NCBI GenBank assembly: GCA_006226375.1
Contig: SBHC01000010.1
Coordinates: forward strand, 486,492 to 550,491
Reading direction: 5' to 3'
DNA: 64,000 nucleotides
DNA from: Deltaproteobacteria bacterium
GTDB lineage: Bacteria > Myxococcota_C > UBA6777
Both the position numbers and the translations under genes were made by a program. A model generated the notes under the pieces. It was not told the DNA's origin and searched no databases. It saw only the letters and a list, made by a program, of their open reading frames with translations. Numbering within the stretch: the stretch's first letter is position 1; every line of letters begins with the position of its first letter. This document shows, piece by piece, positions 38,122 through 47,810 of the stretch.

Positions 38122-39369
38122 ATGACCAAGATACAAGCGTTTCGAGCCCTTCGACCGGCAGACGGCAAAGCGGCTGACGTGGCATCTCCACCCTACGACG
38201 TGCTGTCTACGGAGGAAGCTCGCGCCATCGTCAACGAGCACCCCCATTCGTTCTTGCGCGTTGTTCGTGCGGAAGTCGCCTTCTCAGCCGACGCAGACCC
38301 TTACAGTGAAGAGGTCTACGCCAAAGGCGGCAGCGTTCTGAAGCAGTACCAAGAAGAAGGTACACTGCAGCAAGAGTCCAAGCCCTGCCTTTACATTTAT
38401 CGTCAGCAGATGGGTGAGCAAGTCCAGACAGGGCTTGTCGCTGGTGCATCGTGTGCAGAGTATGACAAAGAGATCATACGTAAGCATGAGTTCACCCGCC
38501 CAACCAAAGAAAAAGACCGCGTGAAGCACATTGAAACGCTCAAGGCTCAGACGGGTCCGGTCTGGTTGGCGTACCGTTCGATTCCACAAATCGACCAAAA
38601 GATCAAAGAGTTGACAGGCAAGGAACCGAGCTTCCAGTTTACAGCTCCCGACGAGGTCATCCACACCGGTTGGGTTGTAGACCAAGATGACGACATCGCG
38701 CTGCTCCAAGACTTGTTTGAGACCCACGTTCCCTTGTTGTACATCGCCGATGGCCACCACCGCTCCGCCGCAGCCAGCCAGGTTGCCCAGATCTGGCGCG
38801 AGCAACACGGCGTGGACGCAGAGCACCCCTCGCAATTTTTCTTGAGCGTTATTTATCCCCACAACCAGTTGAACATCATGGCGTACAACCGCCACGTGCA
38901 CGACCTGAACGGTCTGACCCCAGACACGTTCTTGGGCAAGCTGTTGGGCGTTTTCGACATCGACACGGTGGACAATCCTGCGAAGCCCAACCCTCAAGAG
39001 CGTCATCACTTTGCGATGTACCTGGAAGGAGAATGGCACCAGCTTAAGGCCAAGCCTGGCACCTACCAGGAGAGCGACCCCATTGAATCCCTGGATGTCC
39101 AGATCCTTCAGAAGCGTGTGTTGGAGCCACTCCTCGGAATCCAAGACCCGCGAACTTCTGACCGCGTCAGCTTTGTGGGCGGCACCCGAGGTCATCAGGA
39201 GTTGGAGCGTCTGGTCCAGCAGAACGGTGGTGTTGCTTTTGCTTGCTACCCCACCTCCATCGACGAGCTCTTCCGTGTGGCCGACGCCAACCAAGTCATG
39301 CCTCCCAAGTCGACCTGGTTTGCTCCCAAACTTCGTTCCGGTCTGTTCACACACCTGCTCGACGGCTAA
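38122..39369 (+). CDS. DUF1015 family protein
   Basis: A 415-residue soluble protein that matches DUF1015 over its length: an N-terminal block beginning QAFRALRPADGKAADVASPPYDVLSTEEAR, the ParB/Srx-like RKHEFTRPTKEKDRVKHIE motif and LYIADGHHRSAAASQVAQIW, a conserved HHR triad. The family has no firmly proven role that I can name. It stands alone, with GGGAG before the ATG. Confidence 0.88.
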   Translation: MTKIQAFRALRPADGKAADVASPPYDVLSTEEARAIVNEHPHSFLRVVRAEVAFSADADPYSEEVYAKGGSVLKQYQEEGTLQQESKPCLYIYRQQMGEQVQTGLVAGASCAEYDKEIIRKHEFTRPTKEKDRVKHIETLKAQTGPVWLAYRSIPQIDQKIKELTGKEPSFQFTAPDEVIHTGWVVDQDDDIALLQDLFETHVPLLYIADGHHRSAAASQVAQIWREQHGVDAEHPSQFFLSVIYPHNQLNIMAYNRHVHDLNGLTPDTFLGKLLGVFDIDTVDNPAKPNPQERHHFAMYLEGEWHQLKAKPGTYQESDPIESLDVQILQKRVLEPLLGIQDPRTSDRVSFVGGTRGHQELERLVQQNGGVAFACYPTSIDELFRVADANQVMPPKSTWFAPKLRSGLFTHLLDG

Positions 39370-39376
39370 AGAATCT

Positions 39377-40087
39377 CTACTCCAGCCGTAGATACCCTGC
39401 CAGTCCCATCTCTTGCAATTCCTCCCAATACACCGTGGTTAATGTCAGGTCACAGATCTTCTCTGTGTAGAAGTTGTGGAACACGGCGTGGTGCAGCTCT
39501 TGGGCGATGGGTTGCGCCTCTTCCTCAGGAACTTCGCGATACCATTGACAACGTGGACTCCAACCAATCGCCTCGTTATCAATATCGAGAACATACGGAA
39601 ACACCCGGCAGATCCAAGGACGAGACACATGGATGGTGCAGCGTCCTTCGGCATCCAGAAAGGTGCAGGTCTGGTCGGCTTTCTGACGAAGAACAGGAAA
39701 GACCCGCCAATGGAACGACTGCGTCATGGCCCGTAACATAGGCCTGGCAGCAAGGGTAGCTTCGTCAAAGGTGGGCTTGTCATGCGTCATTTGATCGGTC
39801 CAGCCTTTGTCCACAAACAAAGCAACATCCACCAACCTCAACAGCACGGTGTTATGGGGTCCTTTGCAGCAGTTGTCCTGGCAACTTGCGCAATCTGGGA
39901 TGCGTTGTTCTGGAAACTGAAGAGGCCAAGATGAAGGGTCGGGCGGCGTGAAGTCAAACTCACGAAGCAAGTTCCACAAACGCCAACGCTGGCGCCACGT
40001 CCGCTTCTCGTTGTTCTGGTGCGCTCGCCACAGAGAACGAACTTGTCGTTCCATAGGGCCACACTGCAGAGCACGCGAAAACGACAT
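39377..40087 (-). CDS. YkgJ-family zinc/iron-chelating cysteine-cluster protein
   Basis: A 236-residue protein with the YkgJ (CxxCxxxCC) pattern: CASCQDNCCKG near residue 70, then CTFLDAEGRCTIHVSRPWICRVFPY and a final C in SPRCQWY. These cysteines bind a metal or iron-sulfur cluster in the family; the role is unclear. Its start at 40087 lies one base after the stop of the 1654-residue gene, indicating co-transcription; an internal ATG at 40054 is possible. Confidence 0.85.
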   Translation of the reverse strand: MSFSRALQCGPMERQVRSLWRAHQNNEKRTWRQRWRLWNLLREFDFTPPDPSSWPLQFPEQRIPDCASCQDNCCKGPHNTVLLRLVDVALFVDKGWTDQMTHDKPTFDEATLAARPMLRAMTQSFHWRVFPVLRQKADQTCTFLDAEGRCTIHVSRPWICRVFPYVLDIDNEAIGWSPRCQWYREVPEEEAQPIAQELHHAVFHNFYTEKICDLTLTTVYWEELQEMGLAGYLRLE

Positions 40088-40088
40088 G

Positions 40089-43000
40089 CTACTTTTTCGA
40101 AGAGGGAGGTGGATACGACGGCTGTGGGATCTGCGCAGCAGGCCGGGACGGAGCCTGTCCTCTCACGATCGGTGGAGGTGGCTGGTTGGAACGTCCATGT
40201 GCCTGACCTCCTTGTGGTTGCGGCAAGATGTTCGTGCTGCCACCGGGAACATTTCCAGCCGAAGGTCCACCGTTGGAAGATGGATAGACGTGGGGTTTCG
40301 AATGGGCTCCCTTGTCCTTCCCAGACGAAGCGTTTTGCCACCGATCGCCTGGAGGCAAAGGACTACCATCTCCCGCTCCTGGGTAGACCTTGGCTTTGCG
40401 AACTTTGCGCTTGCGGACCACCATGGTGTTGTGGTCAGCGGGGATGGAATCGTCGATGGGCTCCAGTTGGTCGCTGCCTTGCAGAAGCCGCTTTTGGTTG
40501 TTCATCTTCTCCAACAGAAGGCCCAACCCAAGCTGCTTGGCGTCGCTGATGCCACGCCCCAGAATGTGAGCAGCCGTGCTCGCATAGCCGCTGGCAAACA
40601 AAGCCTGCGTCAACGCCAACAGCGACGACAGCTGGTTCGCTGCGTCGCCCACATACTTAAACATTTCCACAGCTTTCAGATAGCAGAACGTGACCACGCC
40701 ACCTTCCGGCAATGGAGTGGGTGGTTGTTCAAAGATCTCCAGCGCGGTTTTGGCTGTAAATCCGGTCGCGGTCTGTCCCAGGAAGTGGTACACCCAACCT
40801 CGCAGATGAGGCGGCACATCAGACAGGCGCTTGGACGCAATTCTCGCGTAATAAAGGGCCTCTTTGGACTGCCGAACAAGGACCGACGAAGCCGCCATCG
40901 CTGCAGCGGTCGGCGCGATTAAGCTCGCACTGCCCGAGACACGACAATGCTTCCAGGCTTCCAACAACAGGGTTTGCGCCTGCTGCACATTACGACGCAA
41001 CAGGTACGCTCTCGCGAGGTAGCACAAGCCCTGGACCAAAAGACCGAAGGCCTCACGAGGTCGAAGGATCTGGACCGCTTGCTCAAACAGAGGGATGGCG
41101 CTCTCTTCATCCCCAGCTGCGAGGAAGAATTCTCCCAGCTGCAGAACCGATGCAGCGAACAAGACCGGCTGATCCATATCCTGCAGCATTCGAGTGGCCT
41201 CTTGAAGCTTCTGCACTGAGTCGGACCATTTGCCTTCAGCCCGATACAATGCACCCACCGTCAAAAGGTAGTGAACTCGCTCCGAAGGACCGTTATGTTC
41301 GGATAGATACGTTTTGGCTTCCTTCAGGTAACCAAAGGCTTTTGAGACCTGACCGTCCAACAGCGCCAAGCGAGCTTGCAAGATTCGACCTGTGTAGCTG
41401 AGTCGGTCATCATCCGCCTGCTCCGCCAACGTTTGTGCATTTAAGACAGCACTCTCTGCGCCTGTTACATCTCCTTGTGACGACAGACACCGAGCCACTT
41501 TCAGAAACAGCTTGGCACCCCAGTAAGGGTCGGTCAGTTGCCAACTACGTTGGAGCGCTTTTCGGTACAGTTGAAGAGCCGCTCGGGTATCGCCCATGCG
41601 CTCGTAGATACGCCCAGCCAGGTGTTCCGTTTGCAGCTGCAACAACGGATGGAAGGAGCCTTCGCTCTCAAGGACACTCGACAGAAGCGTGAGAGCGTAC
41701 TGGCAGCGATGCTGTGCAAACGCGTCTTCCGCCACACGCAGAAGCTCCCGGTGAGCCTCTTCGTACAAACCCGCCAGCTTGAGGTGTTGGGCCAACTCAG
41801 GGACAAGGTTTCGCTCACGGTCACGAGCTTGCAGCCACTGCGAGACCGAGCGGTGCATGCGTTGTCGTACGGAATTGGGAAGCTGACGCTGGCACAAGTC
41901 GCGCAACAAACGATGCTCAAACCGGTACTCTTTCTCCCCAAGAATCGACGAGATCGCCAACCGCTCAATCAGCCCTTTTTGCTCCAGTTGGTTGAGAATC
42001 TCGGTTCGATCATCAACGTGTGAGATCTTCACGCCGTCTTGCAAACCCCAGTTGCCGTCCTGAATGTCGAGACGCTCCAGGGCCTCAATGCTGCCTTTCC
42101 AGAACCGGTCTCCCACGACGGCAGCCTTCCGCAGAGTATCCTGTTCGAGGGTGCTGAGGTTTCGGAGTCGCTCCAGGATCGTATGCTTGAGCCGCTGCGA
42201 CTGTGACGCACGGGACGACCACATCCCCGTCGTGGAGTGAGGTTCAGAGACCAACTGTTTGCGAACCAGCTCCAGCAAGATCCGAGGATTGCCCTGAGCC
42301 TGATCGATCAAATGAGCCAGAGCTTCGTGTTGCGACCGCAGGTCTGGCCATTGTCCTTCTACCAACTGGTAACATTCTTGCTGGTTGAAAGGCTCCAATC
42401 GAATCTTTTCAGCGTTGGGTAGCGAAGAGAACAAGATGTTCTCGTACTCATCGTGACTTCCGATCACAACCACAAACAAACGAGCGGGTGGATTGTGAAG
42501 GAGATTGTCCAGCAGCGTTCGGCTCAACCGGTCGAGCAAGTACAAGTCATCAAAGACAAGGACGGTAGGAGCTTCCACAGTAGACGCACGAATCAACCAC
42601 TCCAACGCTTCGACCTGCTGTGACGCAGGTGACCGTGACTCCGTCAGAAGCTCCAACAAAGCATCGGCGTACCAGGATTGGTACGAAGCCAAGGGCGCGT
42701 CAGGATGCTGCGCCAGAACGTTCAAGCGATAGGGCAAGCCATGGTTGGGTTCAATCCCCAACGCTTGCACGTGGCTGTTGAGCAAGCTGGAAAGATAAGG
42801 GGACTCCCCTGCGTGAGGTGGACACCACATCGCGCCACCACCAAACAGAACGGCCGACCCTTGGAGTTGACGTCGCCACTCATTGACCAAGCGGCTCCGC
42901 CCCACACCAGACTCTCCCAACACCAAAGCCGCGGAAAAGGAGCTACTTTGTAGGAGAGAGGTCCACTGTTTGTGCAATCCAGACAGGGCATCATCGCGGC

Positions 43001-45053
43001 CTACCCAGGGAGGCTGAATCGGCCGACGCTCCAGGCGAACCGCTTCACCGGAGCCGATGTTCGCGTCGTCCACTTCGTACGCAGGCTCTTCAAGGCTTGG
43101 AAGAACAACCTCCTGGCACTCCATAGGCTGGGTCCACTGCTGGTAGAAATCCCAGTTCAGCCACACCCGATCCACAGGCATACCACGCAACAATCGACGC
43201 GCAACCAGCAAAGCATCCTCAACGCCAGGATCGCTTTGTGAGGAAAGTGACACCAGCACACACCGCCCACGCAAACGAACATGGATGGAGGGTTCGTATC
43301 GCTGAACAATGTCGCGCATCAGCTCCAGGCAAGAATGAACCAGGCTGCCCACACCAGAAGCATTCACGGACTTCTTTGCAACCACTCGATCGTCGTCGAT
43401 CTCGACAACTTCCAGACCCACGTCGTGCATCGACTTGACCAGGGTGTCAGCGAGACCTCGTAGGACCTGCAAACGTTGCCCTGTTCGCAAAGGCGCGTTG
43501 CCTTGTAGCGATTCGGCGTCCAGTTGCCACACCGCAAACTTCGGCGTGGCCTCTCCGCTCCTGCTCCAATCGTTGACGCTGGCAGAGGGCAAAGACTCCT
43601 CTTGGGTCCACTGCCTCTGCATTGTGTTGTGCTGCGGTGAGTTGTTGTCTTCCAGGGCAAACGGTCCCAGATCCGGAGCGAGCCAGCGCTGCTGTGTCGA
43701 AGGAGCGTTTCGTCCAGTGGAAGGCTCAGGGGACGTTTCAGGAACGCTCGTGTCGGCGTACAGATGTCCCAAGGTATGCTCGATCGCGTCGTCTTGACCG
43801 ACGACACCCTGCCCTGTTGCAGTGTTCCAGTCCTCCTCGACGATCGAGTCCATGCCAAGCTCTTCGACAGCTTCCGACTCACCGGTGGCATCCGATTCAT
43901 CGCGAACAGTAGAAACGTCCCACGCCCCACGAATGTTTCGCGGTTCAGGCTCTTGCCGGCCCCAACGTCCCACAGGGTGACGGTCCGTTGGATCGTACAC
44001 TTCGGCTTCGGAGGCTTTGGAGAACAGATCGGGAGAGAACGCCTCCGCCTGGCTAGGGGGAGGAGGGGTTGTGGGAGTTTTGACGACAGCGGTGGATGGT
44101 TCAACGTCTGCTTGAGGCACTGGGCTACTTTGTCTCAAAGCGGAAGCTGCTGCTGCCTCAGGGTCCTGCTCCAACAACGCATGGAGTTCACGCAGGTCAA
44201 TCCGATCGGTGGGAGCCGGCCGATGCAACGAAGGCTCGTCCATCTCAGTCAAGGGAGCTGGCGTTGTCGCAACATGCTCAGCAACAGGAGGAGCGCCGCC
44301 GTGCAGCGTAGACTCGCTGGAATCCTCTGGAGCCGGAGTGGGCGTGGTTTCTTTGTAATTGACAGCTTTCTTCCAGGCTTCTGGCGACAACGGCGCCACC
44401 GTGGTGCGCTCTTCGCTGTGACGATTCATCTCGTCGTATTCGTCGTAATCGACGGAAGCTTTTTCGAGTTCAACCTCAACTCCCGCGGCACCTTGTGAAG
44501 GCTCTTGGGACATTGGGGAAGGAACATAGCCTGCTGTCGCGTATGGTGAAGGACTGGGCGTAGATGGAGGGGTTGGCACGGCCTCCGAAGGCGGGTTGGA
44601 TGGATGCTCCCGGCTTGCATCGACGTCCCCGGCTGCCTGCTGACTTGGCGCCGTATGCTCAGGCTCGCCGGCGCCAAAATCTGTGGCGGGAGACTCCGCC
44701 ATCAACTCCGCGTCATCGTCCACATGACCCACGCCAGCATCGTCGTGGATCAGACGATCCAACGCCGCATCCATGTCCCCCAACACGGCGCTGTCCAGAT
44801 CGTCTTCCTGCATCAAAGAGTAACGACCTGTGCCCTCACGCTTTTGTTTGCCGTTGTCGGCTTCGGGAGCAGCGTCAGCCACAGGGGAAGGTTCGGGAGG
44901 TGCAGTCTCATCGATCTCGTCGTCGTCATACCACTTCGACATGTCCGACATCGATTGCCCAAGGCTAAAGTCAGGAGGCAGTTCCGCACCGCAGCTCATG
45001 CATGTGGGTGCTGTGTCTGGGTTGGAAAAGGCACAAGAAGGACAAATCAGCAT
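40089..45053 (-). CDS. Giant AAA/TPR regulator with degenerate cyclase-like segment
   Basis: A 1654-residue cytosolic protein. It opens with a zinc ribbon (CPSCAFSNPDTAPTCMSCG, residues 4-22), then about 480 disordered, Pro/acid-rich residues. Residues about 515-675 have the spacing of a class III cyclase C-terminal half (IHVRLRGRCVLV, LLVARRLLRGMPVDRVWLN) without catalytic residues. An AAA/STAND ATPase follows (Walker A GESGVGRS at 713-720, Walker B VLVFDDLYLLD near 830), then many TPR helices (about 1130-1550) and a Pro/Gly-rich tail. The order cyclase, AAA, TPR is that of LuxR/MalT-type and cyclase-AAA regulators. It follows a PEGA kinase by six bases on the same strand and may be its substrate or partner. 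Confidence 0.85.
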   Translation of the reverse strand: MLICPSCAFSNPDTAPTCMSCGAELPPDFSLGQSMSDMSKWYDDDEIDETAPPEPSPVADAAPEADNGKQKREGTGRYSLMQEDDLDSAVLGDMDAALDRLIHDDAGVGHVDDDAELMAESPATDFGAGEPEHTAPSQQAAGDVDASREHPSNPPSEAVPTPPSTPSPSPYATAGYVPSPMSQEPSQGAAGVEVELEKASVDYDEYDEMNRHSEERTTVAPLSPEAWKKAVNYKETTPTPAPEDSSESTLHGGAPPVAEHVATTPAPLTEMDEPSLHRPAPTDRIDLRELHALLEQDPEAAAASALRQSSPVPQADVEPSTAVVKTPTTPPPPSQAEAFSPDLFSKASEAEVYDPTDRHPVGRWGRQEPEPRNIRGAWDVSTVRDESDATGESEAVEELGMDSIVEEDWNTATGQGVVGQDDAIEHTLGHLYADTSVPETSPEPSTGRNAPSTQQRWLAPDLGPFALEDNNSPQHNTMQRQWTQEESLPSASVNDWSRSGEATPKFAVWQLDAESLQGNAPLRTGQRLQVLRGLADTLVKSMHDVGLEVVEIDDDRVVAKKSVNASGVGSLVHSCLELMRDIVQRYEPSIHVRLRGRCVLVSLSSQSDPGVEDALLVARRLLRGMPVDRVWLNWDFYQQWTQPMECQEVVLPSLEEPAYEVDDANIGSGEAVRLERRPIQPPWVGRDDALSGLHKQWTSLLQSSSFSAALVLGESGVGRSRLVNEWRRQLQGSAVLFGGGAMWCPPHAGESPYLSSLLNSHVQALGIEPNHGLPYRLNVLAQHPDAPLASYQSWYADALLELLTESRSPASQQVEALEWLIRASTVEAPTVLVFDDLYLLDRLSRTLLDNLLHNPPARLFVVVIGSHDEYENILFSSLPNAEKIRLEPFNQQECYQLVEGQWPDLRSQHEALAHLIDQAQGNPRILLELVRKQLVSEPHSTTGMWSSRASQSQRLKHTILERLRNLSTLEQDTLRKAAVVGDRFWKGSIEALERLDIQDGNWGLQDGVKISHVDDRTEILNQLEQKGLIERLAISSILGEKEYRFEHRLLRDLCQRQLPNSVRQRMHRSVSQWLQARDRERNLVPELAQHLKLAGLYEEAHRELLRVAEDAFAQHRCQYALTLLSSVLESEGSFHPLLQLQTEHLAGRIYERMGDTRAALQLYRKALQRSWQLTDPYWGAKLFLKVARCLSSQGDVTGAESAVLNAQTLAEQADDDRLSYTGRILQARLALLDGQVSKAFGYLKEAKTYLSEHNGPSERVHYLLTVGALYRAEGKWSDSVQKLQEATRMLQDMDQPVLFAASVLQLGEFFLAAGDEESAIPLFEQAVQILRPREAFGLLVQGLCYLARAYLLRRNVQQAQTLLLEAWKHCRVSGSASLIAPTAAAMAASSVLVRQSKEALYYARIASKRLSDVPPHLRGWVYHFLGQTATGFTAKTALEIFEQPPTPLPEGGVVTFCYLKAVEMFKYVGDAANQLSSLLALTQALFASGYASTAAHILGRGISDAKQLGLGLLLEKMNNQKRLLQGSDQLEPIDDSIPADHNTMVVRKRKVRKAKVYPGAGDGSPLPPGDRWQNASSGKDKGAHSKPHVYPSSNGGPSAGNVPGGSTNILPQPQGGQAHGRSNQPPPPIVRGQAPSRPAAQIPQPSYPPPSSKK

Positions 45054-45059
45054 GGGGGC

Positions 45060-47558
45060 TCACTTCTTTTTCTTGTATCGTGAGTGAATCACGGTCTCCC
45101 TGCCTGAGCGCACCATCACTTTTTCATCCCAAAGATCGCCGTCTTTGGTCACAAACGAGATCTGGTACTTTCCAGGTCGCAACGGATGGCGTTGGAGCAC
45201 TTTTTTCTCTGTCGTAATGCCGTTGATGTAAATCACCGCTGGGGGCGTCGACATGACGGACAAGAAACCTTTCTTCAGCGGAATGCGACGCAACACAAAC
45301 GTCAGAGGTTTTGTCCCCAGTTCGGAGACTTTCACCGTCTTCCACAACGTCTTGTAACCCTGCTTCCGAATTCGGAACTGCAACTCTTTGGTCGATGTCG
45401 GTACGTTTAACTTGAGAGGGGCTCGGCCTTTGGAGGCTCCGTTCAGCACGACCTGAGCCTTCGCCGGTCGGGTAACGACCTGAAACGAAACGGTGCTTGG
45501 AGAGGCTCGCTTTTCAGGAGCAGTTCGCGGCACAACCTTGGTTCGGGCTGGTGGAACAGAGCGCGCAGGCTGCGATTTCCGTGCAGGAGACGGAGCAGTT
45601 CGTCCTCGCGCCGGCACCTTGTTTTCGCCACGACGTGGAGCTGGCGTATGGTTTTGCACCGGCTTTGCGTTGTTTTGGTTCTCATTGCCTACCTGATTCA
45701 CAACAGGCCCAGGTGGGGGAACAATGAGCAAGAGATACAGCAAGAGCAAGAACGAGATGCCAAGGAAGCCCCACATAAAAATAAACGTGCGGGTCTGACG
45801 ACGTTTGTTCCGAGCAGCAGAGAGAGTTCGTGAAGCAGGCGCGGGGGACGCCAAAGCTTCAGGAGGGAGAAACAACTCGGGCTCAGCTTGCAACGGAATG
45901 GCGGGAGGAGCAAACGACTCTTGCGTGGGAGGCGCTTGCTGACTCTCAGGAATGGCAGAAGACAACGACAAAGAAGCCGGGTTGGGCTCTGTTGGTCGAG
46001 GTTTCTTGATGTCCTTGGTTTTGTCCTCATTCGGCAGCGGCGTAAACACCGGCGCGGGAGGAGGCTCAACACGCTCCAAGATAGGGATTTCATCGTCCCG
46101 AACAGCAGGATCCGACGCCGAAGGAAGCAACGACTTGGGATCCAAACCATGGGGGTCTTCGGCTCCACCATCCCACTGTGCGCTCAACCCCATAAAGTCC
46201 GCTTCCACAGTAGAGTAAACATCCGAAGCCGGTCGAGGCGTGGAGGGAGCAGTGGGTCGTTTGGACGACTGCGTGTCGGGTTCGTTGGAGGAGAGCTCTG
46301 CCGTCGGAGAAGTCTTGGGGTCAAGCGAGTTGGGGGATGTCGCTTGTTTGTCAGCAAACGGAGAAGGAGTGTCTGGGTAGATTTCCTCTTGCACAGACTC
46401 ACTGAGCGCCTCTGACAATCCATCCGAATGCCACGATGGATTGGTCTGCTCACTCGTTCCTTCGCTCACACTCTCCGGAGACTCAGAGAGCCGAGCACGT
46501 AGAGGCTTGGACAACACAGCATAATTTCCCAACACGCCGTTTTGTTCCAGTTCATCGGCGCGTTGCAGAACCGCCTCCAAACGCATCAGGTCTTCGCTCA
46601 GATCTTTGCCAAAGACCTCGTGCATAAACTCCCGCAGATCCCGGCTGGAACAAGGAGACAAGCCCGACTCCACCAGCGCTTTTTGAAGTGCGTCGCCATA
46701 GTCTGAGGCGTAGGAGAAGCGGTCGTCGGGATCCAACGCCAAGGCCTGCAACACCATCTCTTCAATCGGCTTGGGGATGGCTGGATTGACGATGGTCGGT
46801 GGCGTGATTTCTCGCTGACGAATACGCCGAAGGGTCGAGAGTTCGTTGGAGCCGGAGAACAAACGCTCACGAGTGAGCAACTCATAGCTCAGGATGCCTG
46901 TGCAGAAGATGTCAGCCCGTCGATCGATATCGTGCCCCATCACCTGCTCGGGCGCCATGTATCCAAACTTGCCTTTGAGGATACCGGCCTGGGTGTGGGT
47001 TCGCTTGGCAGAAGCCTTGGCGATACCAAAGTCGATGATCTTGACCTCACCTTCGTACGACAGGATCACGTTCTGAGGAGAGACGTCGCGGTGTACAATG
47101 TTGAGGTCGCGCATAGAGAGGTCATCGCGCTTGCGGTGCGCGTAATCAAGCCCATCGCAGACCCGCGAGATGATGTACACAATCAGCGGAAGAGGAATTT
47201 CGCGGCCAAGGAATCGCATCCGGTTAATCAGGGCACGAAGGTCTCGTCCCTGAACATACTCCATCGCGATAAACAGCGACTGGCCAATCTCATTCAGTTC
47301 GTAAATTTGGGCAATGTTGGAGTGACGAAGGTGGATGGCAATCCGCGCTTCATCGATAAACATGTTTGTAAAGTCGGGGTCTTGAGCAAGGTTCGGCAGG
47401 ATACGTTTGATCGCGACAAGTCGTTCGACACCTGCCATTCCGGAACTCTTGGCACGAAAGACTTCAGCCATCCCTCCGACATTGATGCGATCGAGTAGCA
47501 AGTAATTGCCGAATCGCATGGGTTGAAAATGAGCATCTGCCGCTACATTACCCGACAT
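45060..47558 (-). CDS. Membrane Ser/Thr protein kinase with PEGA domains
   Basis: An 832-residue kinase. The Hanks domain (about 15-285) has the glycine loop INVGGMAEVF, Lys in VAIKRIL, HRDVSPQN (about 153-160, the DVSPQN variant usual in myxobacteria) and DFGIAK. A long acidic linker, one membrane helix (FIFMWGFLGISFLLLLYLLLI, about 590-612), a basic/Pro stretch and PEGA repeats follow, the last ones reading VVTRPAKAQVVLNGASKG and VMSTPPAVIYINGITTEKKVLQRHPLRPGKYQISF. ATG 47558 is favoured because upstream residues do not fit the family; only a weak AGGA precedes it. It leads an operon with the AAA/TPR regulator and YkgJ protein. Confidence 0.93.
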   Translation of the reverse strand: MSGNVAADAHFQPMRFGNYLLLDRINVGGMAEVFRAKSSGMAGVERLVAIKRILPNLAQDPDFTNMFIDEARIAIHLRHSNIAQIYELNEIGQSLFIAMEYVQGRDLRALINRMRFLGREIPLPLIVYIISRVCDGLDYAHRKRDDLSMRDLNIVHRDVSPQNVILSYEGEVKIIDFGIAKASAKRTHTQAGILKGKFGYMAPEQVMGHDIDRRADIFCTGILSYELLTRERLFSGSNELSTLRRIRQREITPPTIVNPAIPKPIEEMVLQALALDPDDRFSYASDYGDALQKALVESGLSPCSSRDLREFMHEVFGKDLSEDLMRLEAVLQRADELEQNGVLGNYAVLSKPLRARLSESPESVSEGTSEQTNPSWHSDGLSEALSESVQEEIYPDTPSPFADKQATSPNSLDPKTSPTAELSSNEPDTQSSKRPTAPSTPRPASDVYSTVEADFMGLSAQWDGGAEDPHGLDPKSLLPSASDPAVRDDEIPILERVEPPPAPVFTPLPNEDKTKDIKKPRPTEPNPASLSLSSAIPESQQAPPTQESFAPPAIPLQAEPELFLPPEALASPAPASRTLSAARNKRRQTRTFIFMWGFLGISFLLLLYLLLIVPPPGPVVNQVGNENQNNAKPVQNHTPAPRRGENKVPARGRTAPSPARKSQPARSVPPARTKVVPRTAPEKRASPSTVSFQVVTRPAKAQVVLNGASKGRAPLKLNVPTSTKELQFRIRKQGYKTLWKTVKVSELGTKPLTFVLRRIPLKKGFLSVMSTPPAVIYINGITTEKKVLQRHPLRPGKYQISFVTKDGDLWDEKVMVRSGRETVIHSRYKKKK

Positions 47559-47810
47559 TATCCTACACTTTGCTCCAACATAGAGTCGCGCCGTACACGC
47601 AGGGGTCTTCTCCAGCACCCCAAGGTCACAATGACATGAAAAAAAGAAAGGTGTTTGCGCACAACAGTGCGCCCTCAACCCCTTGAGGGGAAGGCGTCAC
47701 CGCATTCAGGGACTATCTTGCAAGCGTTCGACGAGGAATCGAACGTGAAATCACTCGTTGCGCCTGACCACTATACCCTTGTTGTCGGCTTGTTACAATA
47801 GGCGGGTGGG

